Counted from the first letter of the stretch, positions 6,591 to 13,178 are shown. The stretch: DNA of 13,178 nucleotides from Nocardioidaceae bacterium (GCA_020438665.1 JAGQUE010000266.1:1-13178); one strand, 5' to 3'. Numbers and translations: made by a program. The notes: generated by a model not told the origin, from the sequence alone.

Positions 6591-7505
6591 ATGGGTGAGT
6601 CCACGACGGTCCTGGTGACCGGAGCGACCGGCTTCGTCGGTCGGCGACTGGCCCCCGCCCTCGAGGAGGCAGGTCACACCGTCCGGGCGATGACGCGCCG
6701 CCCCGAGGACTACGCGGGCAGCGGCACTCCGGTGGGCGCCGACGTGTCGCGGCCCGAGACGCTGACCGCCGCTCTCGACGGCGTCGATGTCGCCGTCTAT
6801 CTCGTCCACTCGCTCGACGACGACGACTTCGAGCGGCTCGATGCCGAGGCCGCGGAGGCGTTCGCCGAGGCCGCGGCCGCCGCCGGCACCCGCCAGATCG
6901 TCTTTCTCGGCGGGCTCGGCGCCGACGGCTCGGCCCTGTCGCCCCACCTGCGCAGTCGCCGCCAGGTGGAGCAGCTGCTCGGCTCGACCGGCGTCCCCGT
7001 CACGGTGCTGCGCGCGGCGATCGTCGTCGGCCATGGCGGCATCTCCTGGGAGCTCACCCGCCAGCTGGTCAAGAACCTGCCGGCCATGGTCGTCCCTCGC
7101 TGGGCCAGCACCCGGACCCAGCCGATCGGCATCGACGACGTGGTCCGCTACCTCGTCGGCGTCGTCGACGAGCCACGGGCGCTCGGCCGCGTCTTCGAGA
7201 TCGGCGGTGCCGACCAGCTGACCTACCGCGACATGCTGCAGGTCGCGGCCGAGGTGCAGACCGGCCACCCGGTCCCGATCATCACGGTCCCGGTGCTGAC
7301 ACCGCGACTGTCGTCCTACTGGCTGGCGCTGGTGACCGATGTCGACGTCACCACCGGCCGCAACCTGATCGACTCGATGGGCACCGAGGTGCTGGTCACC
7401 GACGACGCGATCCGCGAGATCGTGCCGGGCGATCCGGTGCCCTATGCCGAGGCCGTACGGCGGGCGCTCGAGGAGCGCCGGGCTTCACTCGAGGAGCAGG
7501 GCTAG
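6591..7505 (+). CDS. Atypical SDR / NAD(P)-binding (NmrA-like) protein
   Basis: This 304-residue protein has the dinucleotide-binding loop GATGFVG (11-17) after strand 1 and MTRRPEDY after strand 2, where the arginines suggest NADP(H). IVFLGGLG lies where classical SDRs have their catalytic Ser, followed by SPHLRSRRQVEQLLGSTG, VTVLRAAIVVGHG and QPIGIDDVVRYLVGVV. This order is typical of atypical SDRs of the YbjT/NmrA type that often carry a C-terminal DUF2867 domain; here that domain is absent. No YxxxK motif stands in the usual position, so it may be a redox sensor, a quinone- or sugar-linked oxidoreductase, or non-catalytic. It starts without a Shine-Dalgarno right after the palindromic promoter. 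Its stop overlaps that of the convergent CPBP gene. Confidence 0.82.
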   Translation: MGESTTVLVTGATGFVGRRLAPALEEAGHTVRAMTRRPEDYAGSGTPVGADVSRPETLTAALDGVDVAVYLVHSLDDDDFERLDAEAAEAFAEAAAAAGTRQIVFLGGLGADGSALSPHLRSRRQVEQLLGSTGVPVTVLRAAIVVGHGGISWELTRQLVKNLPAMVVPRWASTRTQPIGIDDVVRYLVGVVDEPRALGRVFEIGGADQLTYRDMLQVAAEVQTGHPVPIITVPVLTPRLSSYWLALVTDVDVTTGRNLIDSMGTEVLVTDDAIREIVPGDPVPYAEAVRRALEERRASLEEQG

Positions 7506-8188
7506 CCGAGCAGCCCGGGGAGGGTGAACGCCATCGTCACCGACCAGGTGATGTGGGTCAGGATCGGGGCCAGGATGCCGCCCGAGGCCCGGCGTTCCAG
7601 GGCCACGACGAAGCCCAGCACGGCGGCGGCGAAGGTGAGCATCACGTTGCCGGTGACGAGCGTGGCCACGGTGTAGAGCACGGTCGTGACGACGACCGGG
7701 TGCCACGGGATCGCGGCATAGGCGGCGCCCCGGAAGAACAGCTCCTCCGCGACACCGGTCAGCGCGGTGATCAGCGCGACCAGGGGCCACTGGCCGGGCT
7801 GGGCGTGCGCGACGACGTCGCGTACCTGGCGCTCGAGGAAGGGGATCTCGCGGACGACCAGCGCCCCCAGGAGGAAGATCGCGATGAGCCCGAGCGCCAC
7901 GAGGATGGGTGACAGGACCGGGCGGCGCAGCCCGGCCGCGGTCGTGATGCGCCCCAGGTGCAGCTCCCCGGAGGCGAACGCCGCACCGGCCCACAGGGCC
8001 GAGAGCCCGAGGCTGCCGGCATAGAACCAAGGGCTGCCCGGCTCGAGACCCAGCGAGATCCGCAGCACCACGGCCCCGGCGACCAGGCCGACGGCCGCGA
8101 CCAGCTGGCGGCGGCGCAGCTGCTCGGGGTGCTCCCGGTGGTCGCGGGGAACCCGCTCCCACAGGGCGCGCCGCAGCCAGGTGTCCAC
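7502..8188 (-). CDS. CPBP-family (CAAX protease-like) intramembrane protein
   Basis: The start is a GTG at 8188 and the product has 228 residues with about six hydrophobic segments. The CPBP/Abi core is present: GVAEELFFRG, giving Glu148, Glu149 and Arg153 of motif 1, and the last motif GGILAPILTHITW with His212. Motif 2 normally brings a histidine (FxxxH type), but the matching helix (about 168-180, LYTVATLVTGN) has none. The metal site of the Rce1-like glutamyl protease fold may therefore be incomplete or use another ligand. Family members are prenyl-protein proteases, bacteriocin self-immunity proteins or uncharacterised. No prenylation or bacteriocin gene is adjacent. A TAGCAT hexamer six bases before the GTG suggests a leaderless transcript. 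Confidence 0.85.
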   Translation of the reverse strand: MDTWLRRALWERVPRDHREHPEQLRRRQLVAAVGLVAGAVVLRISLGLEPGSPWFYAGSLGLSALWAGAAFASGELHLGRITTAAGLRRPVLSPILVALGLIAIFLLGALVVREIPFLERQVRDVVAHAQPGQWPLVALITALTGVAEELFFRGAAYAAIPWHPVVVTTVLYTVATLVTGNVMLTFAAAVLGFVVALERRASGGILAPILTHITWSVTMAFTLPGLLG

Positions 8189-8194
8189 CCGGCG

Positions 8195-8207
8195 ATGCTA
8201 GCCAGCG
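8195..8207 (-). promoter_or_regulatory. Leaderless -10 region of the CPBP gene sharing CGCTGGCTAG with the facing gene
   Basis: On the - strand, CGCTGGCTAG (8207-8198) leads into TAGCAT (8200-8195), six bases before the GTG start at 8188. The same ten bases precede TAGGGT at 6572-6581 before the convergent SDR gene, with the same six-base spacing to its start. No Shine-Dalgarno and no clear -35 are seen. The remaining gap up to 8248 holds only GC-rich sequence with an imperfect GGTAACC/GGTTGCC pairing. Confidence 0.45.
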
Positions 8208-8248
8208 ACCCCAGCCGGGCGCGGCCGGGTCGGGTAACCGGTTGCCGG

Positions 8249-9706
8249 TCAGCGGGCGTAGCGCAGCACGCCATCGGTGAGAGAGCCGCGGCGGATGTTG
8301 CGGATGTCGTAGAGGTAGTTCTGCTTGAGCTTCCAGGGAGCCCGGTCGCCCTGCTTGGGCAGCTCGTCGATCGCCCGTAGGACATAGCCGGCGTCGAAGT
8401 CCATGAACGGCCGCTCCCCCACGCTGGGGTCGGGGGCCGGCTGCACCGAGCGGTAACGGTGCTGGTCCATGAACGTGAGCAGGCGGCTGACGAAGTCGGC
8501 CACCAGGTCGGCCTTGAGTGTCCACGACGCGTTGGTGTAGCCCACGGTGAACACGAAGTTGGGCACCCCCGAGAGCATGAGTGCCTTGTAGGCCATCGTC
8601 TCGGGCAGCTTGACCTCGGCGCCGTCGACGGTCATCGTGCTCCCGCCGAAGGCCTTGAGCTTGAGCCCGGTCGCCGTCACGATGATGTCCGCCTCGAGCT
8701 CCTGTCCCGACACCAGCCTGATGCCGCGCTCGGTGAAGGACTCGATGGCGTCGGTCACCACCGACGCGCGGCCTGCCGTGATCGCCTCGAAGAGGTCGCC
8801 GTCCGGCACGAGGCACAGCCGCTGGTCCCACGGGTCGTAGGGCGGCTTGAAGTGGCGGTCCACCTCATAGCCTTCGGGCAGCGCCTTGACGGTCGCCCTG
8901 CGCAGCACGCGCTTGAGGGAGTCGGGTGACCTGCGCGACCACTGATAGAGCCCCGTCGAGACCATGACGTTCTTCCACCGCGACACCGCATAGGACCCCT
9001 TGGTGGGCAACAGCTTGCGCAGCCGCTGGTCGACCGGGTCGCTGCCCGGCACGGCCAGGATGTAGGTGGGCGTCCGCTGGAGCATGGTGACGTGGGCCGC
9101 CCGGTCGGCCATCGCCGGGACGAGCGTCACCGCGGTGGCGCCGGAGCCGATCACCACCACGCGCTTGCCGGCATAGTCGAGGTCCTCGGGCCAGTGCTGC
9201 GGGTGGACCAGCGTGCCGGCGAAGGTCGCCTCGCCCGGGAACGGGGGCCGGTGGCCCTGGTCGTAGTCGTAATAGCCGCTACACGACCACAGCAGGCCGG
9301 CCCGGAAGGTGACCTGCTCCCCGGCGTGCTCAGCGGTCACCGTCCAGCGCGCCGCGGCGGAGTCCCAGTCGGACGCGACGACCTTGTGGTCATAGCGGAT
9401 GTGCCCGTCGACGCCGTACTCCGTGGCCGTCTCGCGGATATAGGCCAGGATCGACGGCCCGTCGGCCAGCGACTTGTCGCCGCGCCATGGCTTGAAGCGG
9501 TAGCCGAGGGTGAACATGTCCGAGTCCGACCGGACGCCGGGATAGCGGAACAGGTCCCAAGTGCCGCCGCTGACCGGGCGCGCCTCGAGGACGGCATAGG
9601 ACTTCTCGGGGTGCTCGCGGGCGAGCATCGCCGCTGCTCCGATGCCCGAGAGACCCGCGCCGACGATGAGGACGTCGACATCCGCGACCGTGCTGCCGTC
9701 GTTCAT
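8249..9706 (-). CDS. ethA: EthA-like Baeyer-Villiger monooxygenase (FAD/NADPH)
   Basis: The 485-residue length matches mycobacterial EthA, and long stretches recall that protein, such as GGTWDLFRYPG, RSDSDM, NPWDQRL-like YDPWDQRLCLVP, and VGYTNASWTLKADLV. The FAD loop GAGLSG is at 16-21. The Baeyer-Villiger fingerprint F-x-G-x-x-x-H-x-x-x-W-P is intact as FAGTLVHPQHWP (162-173). The NADPH loop GSGATA is at 187-192. It should insert oxygen into ketones or oxidise sulfur in thioamides and thioethers; in Mycobacterium, EthA activates ethionamide. There, a divergent TetR repressor (EthR) controls the gene. Here no such regulator adjoins it, and the upstream neighbour is an amidotransferase on the same strand, 51 bases away. 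The orthology is from memory, not a search. Confidence 0.93.
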   Translation of the reverse strand: MNDGSTVADVDVLIVGAGLSGIGAAAMLAREHPEKSYAVLEARPVSGGTWDLFRYPGVRSDSDMFTLGYRFKPWRGDKSLADGPSILAYIRETATEYGVDGHIRYDHKVVASDWDSAAARWTVTAEHAGEQVTFRAGLLWSCSGYYDYDQGHRPPFPGEATFAGTLVHPQHWPEDLDYAGKRVVVIGSGATAVTLVPAMADRAAHVTMLQRTPTYILAVPGSDPVDQRLRKLLPTKGSYAVSRWKNVMVSTGLYQWSRRSPDSLKRVLRRATVKALPEGYEVDRHFKPPYDPWDQRLCLVPDGDLFEAITAGRASVVTDAIESFTERGIRLVSGQELEADIIVTATGLKLKAFGGSTMTVDGAEVKLPETMAYKALMLSGVPNFVFTVGYTNASWTLKADLVADFVSRLLTFMDQHRYRSVQPAPDPSVGERPFMDFDAGYVLRAIDELPKQGDRAPWKLKQNYLYDIRNIRRGSLTDGVLRYAR

Positions 9707-9713
9707 GGCGCCG

Positions 9714-9719
9714 ACAGTA
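9714..9719 (-). promoter_or_regulatory. Candidate leaderless -10 of the monooxygenase gene
   Basis: TACTGT on the - strand (9719-9714), preceded by GGC, lies seven bases before the ATG at 9706. No Shine-Dalgarno precedes the ATG and no clear -35 is seen. The arrangement matches that of the CPBP and atypical SDR genes, so this gene may have its own leaderless transcript despite following the amidotransferase closely. Confidence 0.35.
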
Positions 9720-9757
9720 GCCGCCGGGCGCCGTTTGCCGGGAGGCCCTCGGGCCCG

Positions 9758-10492
9758 TCAGTCCCGCGCGTAGCGATCGACGAACGCCGCCAGGATCCGC
9801 TCCGGCTCCGTCACCGACGCCGCGCGGGCCATGGTCTTGAGCGCGTCGGCCTCGCTCGGGTGGAAGTAGCCGTGGTGCTGATAGACGTCGATGCGGGTGC
9901 AGATGCCCTCGACGTCGAGCTCGGGGTGGAACTGGGTGGCATAGACGTGGCGGCCGATGCGGAACCCCTGGACCGGGCAGGCCTCGCCGGTCGCCAGCAG
10001 CACCGCGCCCCGGGGCAGCGTGGCCACCGCCTCCTTGTGACCGAGGAAGGCCTGGAAGGACCCAGCGGTCGCACCGAACACCGGGTCGCGGCGTCCCTCC
10101 TCGGTCAGCGTGATCGTCACCGCGCTGACGGGCTCGCCATAGGTGCGGTCGACGACGCCGCCGTCGAGCACCCCCAGGGTGCCGATGCCATAGCAGGCAC
10201 CGAGGAAGGGGAAGTCCTCGGCGACCACGCGACGCGCGAGCGCGTTGAGCTCGGCCTCCACGCGGAGCTGGGTCTCGGACTTGGTGTCGACCGGGTCGCT
10301 GACGTTGAACGGCCCGCCGCCCAGGATGATCCCGGAGTACGCCGCCAGGTCGACCGCCCCGAGCGGGTCACGCTCGAGCCGCCGCCGCTCCAGGCCGTGC
10401 TCGTCGAGACCGGCATAGCGCAGCACCGCGTCGTACTCGCCGTCGGCTGCTTCGTCCTCGGCGCGCGTGCCGAGGAACAGGAAGGGCCTCAC
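9758..10492 (-). CDS. Class I glutamine amidotransferase (GMP synthase-like domain)
   Basis: This 244-residue protein is a stand-alone class I GATase. The nucleophile is Cys100 in FLGACYGIG, and the His189/Glu191 pair is in QFHPELD, so the Cys-His-Glu triad is complete. Strand SGIILGGGPFNVSD (about 53-66) forms the oxyanion side and GHKEAV (151-156) is the usual middle motif. It resembles GMP synthase-like amidotransferases of unknown acceptor; no synthetase domain is fused or adjacent. It could hydrolyse glutamine or a gamma-glutamyl compound. The GTG start at 10492 lies four bases after the stop of the PNPOx-like gene, so they form one operon. The two products may act together, but nothing else in the sequence shows how. 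Confidence 0.88.
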   Translation of the reverse strand: MRPFLFLGTRAEDEAADGEYDAVLRYAGLDEHGLERRRLERDPLGAVDLAAYSGIILGGGPFNVSDPVDTKSETQLRVEAELNALARRVVAEDFPFLGACYGIGTLGVLDGGVVDRTYGEPVSAVTITLTEEGRRDPVFGATAGSFQAFLGHKEAVATLPRGAVLLATGEACPVQGFRIGRHVYATQFHPELDVEGICTRIDVYQHHGYFHPSEADALKTMARAASVTEPERILAAFVDRYARD

Positions 10493-10496
10493 CCGG

Positions 10497-10925
10497 TCAG
10501 GACTCGGGCGCGATGTGCAGCCAGGGCCGGTTGAGGTCGAACCGGCGACCGGAGATCTCGCTGGGGGTGATCTCGACGACGTCGTACTTGAGCGTGGGCA
10601 CCCACGGGCGGAGCGGGACGTTCTCGGCGCGGTGCTCCTCGAGCTCGTCGAGGTGGCGCGCGGTGCCGCGGATGATGACGCTCCAGGCCTCGTCCTCGCC
10701 GCAGTTGTCGATCTCGAACGCGATGTCGGGGTTCATCACCACGGCGAGCAGCTTGGAGCCCTCGGCCGTGCGGAACAACAGCGTCTCGCCGTCGACCGCA
10801 TAGTTGATGGGGGTGATGTGGACCTGGTCCGCGAGATGGAAGGCCAGCCGCCCGAACTCCTGGGACTTGATGAGCTCCCAGCACTCATCGGCGGTCATGT
10901 CGTGGACGGGGTTCTCTTCGCTCAT
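10497..10925 (-). CDS. Pyridoxamine 5'-phosphate oxidase-like (PNPOx) split-barrel flavoprotein
   Basis: This 142-residue protein has the small PNPOx-like barrel: ECWELIKSQEFGRLAF, HITPINYAVDGETLLFRTAEGSK (about 36-58) and IAFEIDNCGEDEAWSVIIRGTAR (about 68-90). The pattern P-x-N-Y, LLFRT and SVIIRG is that of the stand-alone actinobacterial Pyridox_ox_2 type, which binds FMN or F420 and reduces diverse substrates. It is not the true PdxH, which is about 210-230 residues with a conserved C-terminal dimerisation domain. The ATG has GAGGAAG upstream, and a TAGGTT hexamer lies further upstream. It is the first gene of a pair with the amidotransferase. The substrate is unknown. Confidence 0.85.
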   Translation of the reverse strand: MSEENPVHDMTADECWELIKSQEFGRLAFHLADQVHITPINYAVDGETLLFRTAEGSKLLAVVMNPDIAFEIDNCGEDEAWSVIIRGTARHLDELEEHRAENVPLRPWVPTLKYDVVEITPSEISGRRFDLNRPWLHIAPES

Positions 10926-10966
10926 CGCATCTTCCTCGTGTCCAGCAACCCGATCTGGTGGGTTTC

Positions 10967-10992
10967 AACCTACGCCGTCGTGATGAACCTAC
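10967..10992 (-). promoter_or_regulatory. Two direct repeats upstream of the PNPOx-like gene, one a possible -10
   Basis: AACCTAC occurs at 10967-10973 and again at 10986-10992 on the + strand, 19 bases apart start to start. On the coding strand these read GTAGGTT, and the nearer one gives TAGGTT, a TANNNT -10 about 41 bases before the ATG. GGTT-TC-AACC (10961-10970) also pairs next to it. The repeats could be a regulator-binding site or chance. The rest of 10926-11073 contains the hairpin listed separately and nothing else I can assign. Confidence 0.35.
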
Positions 10993-11043
10993 GGCCACCG
11001 CCCTCCCGCCGAAAGCCCTCCGGCCGCCCCCGGACGTGACTTT

Positions 11044-11065
11044 GCCACCCGTCGAACGCGGTGGC
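11044..11065 (-). terminator. Hairpin after the ABC importer operon (candidate terminator)
   Basis: GCCACC (11044-11049) pairs with GGTGGC (11060-11065). In the transcript an inner CGT/ACG pairing can extend this to about nine base pairs with one bulged G and a three-base loop. It begins eight bases after the stop of the ATPase gene. There is no U-run after it, as is common for actinobacterial terminators. It separates the importer from the PNPOx-like gene, which has its own promoter candidate. Confidence 0.45.
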
Positions 11066-11073
11066 TGCCCGGC

Positions 11074-11817
11074 TCAGGACGCCGGCAGGACGCGGCGGAG
11101 GAACTGGCGGGTGCGGTCCTGGGCGGGGTTGCGGAAGATCTCCTCGGGGGTCCCCCGCTCGAGGACGCAGCCCTCGTCGAGGAAGCAGACCTGGGTCGCG
11201 ACGTCGCGCGCGAAGCTCATCTCGTGGGTGGCGATCACCATCGTGGTGCCCTCCCCGGCGAGGTCTCGCACGAGCGCCAGGACCTCCCCGACCAGCTCGG
11301 GGTCAAGGGCCGCGGTGATCTCGTCGAGCAGCAGCAGCGCCGGCTCGGTGGCGAGCGCGCGAGCCAGCGCGACCCGCTGCTGCTGGCCTCCGGAGAGCCG
11401 GTCGGGATGCATGGCGGCCTTGTCGGCCAGCCCCACCCGCTCGAGCAGCGCCCGCGCCCGCGCGTCGGCGTCGCCACGGCTCATCCGGTGGACCTTGCGG
11501 GGCGCCAGCGTGATGTTGTCGAGCACCGTCAGGTGGGGGAACAGGTTGTAGGCCTGGAACACCATCCCCATCCGGCTGCGCACCTCGCGCCGGTCGGTCC
11601 GCGGGTCGGACACCTCGCGACCCTGGAAGGTGATGACACCGTCGTCGATGTCCTCGAGCAGGTTGAGGCAGCGCAGCAGCGTCGACTTGCCCGACCCCGA
11701 CGAGCCGATCAGGCACACCACGTCGCCCGACCGCACTTGGAGGTCGACGTCGGCCAGGACGACCTTGTCGCCGTAGGACTTGCGGAGGTCGTCGACCTCG
11801 AGCACCACGCCGCTCAC
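11074..11817 (-). CDS. Polar amino-acid ABC transporter ATPase (GlnQ/HisP type)
   Basis: The GTG start at 11817 overlaps the permease stop as GTGA, giving 247 residues, the normal length for the family. Walker A GSSGSGKST is at 38-46, Q-loop Gln88 in VFQAYNLFPHLTVLDN, signature LSGGQQQ at 141-147, and Walker B LLLLDEITAALD at 161-172 with catalytic Glu166. The switch His198 is in THEMSFAR. All ATPase motifs are intact. Threonine-histidine-glutamate-methionine (THEM) after strand 9 is typical of the polar amino-acid import group. It should power uptake through the adjacent permease on the cytoplasmic face. It is the last gene of the operon and is followed by a hairpin. Confidence 0.95.
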   Translation of the reverse strand: MSGVVLEVDDLRKSYGDKVVLADVDLQVRSGDVVCLIGSSGSGKSTLLRCLNLLEDIDDGVITFQGREVSDPRTDRREVRSRMGMVFQAYNLFPHLTVLDNITLAPRKVHRMSRGDADARARALLERVGLADKAAMHPDRLSGGQQQRVALARALATEPALLLLDEITAALDPELVGEVLALVRDLAGEGTTMVIATHEMSFARDVATQVCFLDEGCVLERGTPEEIFRNPAQDRTRQFLRRVLPAS

Positions 11818-12665
11818 GTGCCCGCCCGCTCCCGGGCGGCCATCCGTCGGCCGAGCCAGTCGGTGAACCGGGCCAGTGGGATGGTCAGCACGATGAAATA
11901 GCAGGCGACCACGACATACGGCGTCCAGTTGAAGTTGTAGTTGCCGTAGTCGCGGGCGACGAACACCGCGTCGAAGACCGCCACCGTCGAGACGAGCGCG
12001 GTGTCCTTCTGGAGCGACACGAAGTCGTTGAGCAGCGGCGGCAGCACCCGTCGTACGGCCTGGGGTACGACGACGTGGCGCATGGTCTGGGCCCGGCTGA
12101 GGCCGAGCGCCTCGGCGCTGGACAGCTGGGAGGGGTGGATGGACTCGATGCCGGACCGGAACACCTCGGCGACATAGGCGCCATAGGAGATCACCAGCGC
12201 CATCATCGCCCAGAAGAACAGCCCCGTCGGGACGCCTTGGAGCCCCAACCCGGGCATGCCGAAGCCGAGCATGAGCACCAGCAGGATCGTGGGGATCCCG
12301 CGGAAGAGGTCGGTGTAGACCACGGCCACCACACGGATGGGGGTCAGCCACGGGGAGCGCGACTGCCGCGCCAGAGCGACGAGCAGGCCGAGGATGAGGA
12401 TCAGCGGCTCGGCGATGAGGAACATCCGCACGTTGTAGTGCCAGAACGCGTGCCACACGTCCGGCATGACCGCCCGGGCATGCTCGCCGTTGAAGAACAG
12501 GTCGCGCACCCGGGGCCACCCCGGTGAGGTCGTGACGCCCAGATAGAGGGCGCCGAGGACGACCGCGATCGCCGCGGTGGCGATCACGGTCGACCGCCGG
12601 CGCAGCCTGCGCCGAACGACTCGCCGTTCGAGCTCCCGAGAGCTCGGCTCCCAGGTGTCGGTCAC
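11814..12665 (-). CDS. Polar amino-acid ABC transporter permease (HisM/GlnP type)
   Basis: The start is a GTG at 12665 overlapping the binding-protein stop as GTGA, giving 283 residues. An upstream in-frame ATG at 12764 lies inside the binding-protein gene and is rejected. A basic N-terminus (about 10-25) precedes transmembrane helix 1 (about 26-43). A loop of about 35 residues follows, then the BPD_transp_1 core with helices near 81-98, 110-140, 148-165, 212-235 and 247-265. The EAA loop is clear: SSAEALGLSRAQTMRHVVVPQAV (about 182-204) with the conserved Gly188, which contacts the ATPase. FRGIPTILLVL is the signature of the glutamine/glutamate/arginine import group. A single permease suggests a homodimer. 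Five of nine Tyr codons are TAT. Confidence 0.93.
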   Translation of the reverse strand: MTDTWEPSSRELERRVVRRRLRRRSTVIATAAIAVVLGALYLGVTTSPGWPRVRDLFFNGEHARAVMPDVWHAFWHYNVRMFLIAEPLILILGLLVALARQSRSPWLTPIRVVAVVYTDLFRGIPTILLVLMLGFGMPGLGLQGVPTGLFFWAMMALVISYGAYVAEVFRSGIESIHPSQLSSAEALGLSRAQTMRHVVVPQAVRRVLPPLLNDFVSLQKDTALVSTVAVFDAVFVARDYGNYNFNWTPYVVVACYFIVLTIPLARFTDWLGRRMAARERAGT

Positions 12666-13178
12666 TCGAGGACGGGCACGTTCACCGTGTCGGACAGCCA
12701 CTGCTGCTCGATGGAGGCGAGGGTGCCGTCGTCCTTGATGGCCTGGAGCGCCTCGTTGACGCACGGGACGAGCGGGGAGCCCTTCTCGAAGAGCATGCCG
12801 AACTCCTCCGGGGCGCCGGTGTCGGCCTGGAACTGACCGATGATCGTGCCCTTGGGGATCTCGACGGCGACGATATAGAACGCCGTCGGCAGGTCGGCAA
12901 GGATCGCGTCGACCTGGCCGTTGAGCATGGCCTGCTTGGCGGCGTTGGTGTCCTCGAACACCAGCGGCTCCGACGATGGCTGGATCACGTCGCGGATGGC
13001 GGTCAGCGAGGTGGTGCCGGTCTGGGCGCCGAGCTTGAGGTCCTTGAGGTCCGCCAGGCTGGTGGCGCCAGCGGCCGGGCTGTCCTTGAGGGCGATGACG
13101 GCCTGGGAGGCCGAGTAGTAGCCGTCGGAGAAGTCCACGACCTCGGCGCGCGCCGGGGTGATCGAGATCTGGTTGATG
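12662..13178 (-). CDS. Polar amino-acid ABC transporter substrate-binding protein (N-terminus beyond window)
   Basis: The frame is open to the window edge; 171 C-terminal residues are visible. They begin with ISITPARAEVVDFSDGYY, the hallmark T-P-x-R-x-E-x-x-x-F-S stretch of SBP_bac_3 proteins, where the arginine binds the amino-acid carboxylate. LKLGAQTGTTS follows, a second ligand-contact motif, then AMLNGQVDAILADLPTAFYIV (family form: V-D-A-x-x-x-D). The signal peptide or lipobox must lie beyond 13178. An internal GTG at 13138 is in the middle of the domain and is not the start. It captures an amino acid outside the membrane for the permease and ATPase, whose genes follow with GTGA overlaps. 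I cannot tell which amino acid. Confidence 0.93.
   Translation of the reverse strand, partial: INQISITPARAEVVDFSDGYYSASQAVIALKDSPAAGATSLADLKDLKLGAQTGTTSLTAIRDVIQPSSEPLVFEDTNAAKQAMLNGQVDAILADLPTAFYIVAVEIPKGTIIGQFQADTGAPEEFGMLFEKGSPLVPCVNEALQAIKDDGTLASIEQQWLSDTVNVPVLE

Noticed and set aside
7502..8188. CPBP gene as part of a phage-defence or bacteriocin-immunity system
   Set aside because: No toxin, bacteriocin, nuclease or phage-related gene lies next to it.
9092..10534. 480-codon + strand open frame across the monooxygenase and amidotransferase
   Set aside because: It is antisense to two genes with intact active sites and has no recognisable motif.
9758..10925. A PdxT/PdxH-like vitamin B6 pathway, suggested by an amidotransferase beside a pyridoxamine-oxidase-like gene
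   Set aside because: The amidotransferase lacks the PdxT GGEST motif and is longer than PdxT. The flavoprotein lacks the PdxH C-terminal domain, and no PdxS gene is present.
11232..11340. Walker B reading DEIT instead of the common DEPT in the ATPase
   Set aside because: Substitution at this proline is common in polar amino-acid ATPases, and the catalytic glutamate is intact.
1..13178. Mobile elements, attachment sites, tRNA genes or CRISPR repeats that could explain the change in codon use
   Set aside because: None could be seen on either strand by eye. A tRNA at the block boundary was specifically looked for in 5656-5796 and not found.

Overview
The window is about 70% GC and reads as actinobacterial chromosome. 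GTG starts are common, genes are tightly packed with ATGA/GTGA stop-start overlaps, and the gene families are typically actinobacterial: an OmpR-type two-component pair, a mycobacterial FadA2-like thiolase, an EthA-like Baeyer-Villiger monooxygenase and a polar amino-acid ABC importer. I see no rRNA, tRNA, CRISPR array, insertion sequence or phage gene. No gene-free stretch exceeds 150 bases; the longest are 5656-5796 and 10926-11073.

Left block (1-5655). The C-terminal end of an OmpR/PhoB response regulator overlaps its sensor kinase by ATGA. A classical SDR oxidoreductase and a 72-residue DUF2892 (YgaP-type) membrane protein follow on the + strand. On the - strand a thiolase is followed by a SAM-dependent methyltransferase. 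A MerR-family regulator is transcribed divergently from the thiolase. The 105-base gap between them holds a perfect GTGACA-N7-TGTCAC dyad lying within overlapping divergent promoter-like elements, one of which has the 19-base spacer typical of MerR-activated promoters. The regulator probably controls the thiolase and itself, which points to acyl-CoA metabolism.

Right block (5797-13178). A secreted LamG-fold protein is followed by an atypical NAD(P)-binding SDR and, convergent with it, a CPBP-family membrane protein; these two share a CTAG at their stop codons. The other genes are all on the - strand. In transcription order they are an amino-acid ABC importer (binding protein, permease, ATPase, each joined by GTGA), a PNPOx-like flavoprotein with a class I glutamine amidotransferase, an EthA-like monooxygenase, and the CPBP gene. 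Several starts here look leaderless, with a TANNNT -10 hexamer 6-7 bases before the start codon and no Shine-Dalgarno. One of these promoters is a perfect 15-bp-arm palindrome.

The two blocks differ. Tyrosine is encoded by TAT in 3 of 31 cases to the left and 30 of 63 to the right (hand counts), and translation-start style changes as well. The change falls at or near 5656-5796, so the window may contain a horizontal-transfer boundary or an assembly joint. No wholly new multi-gene system is evident. The most informative features are this discontinuity, the MerR/thiolase control region and the palindromic leaderless promoter.
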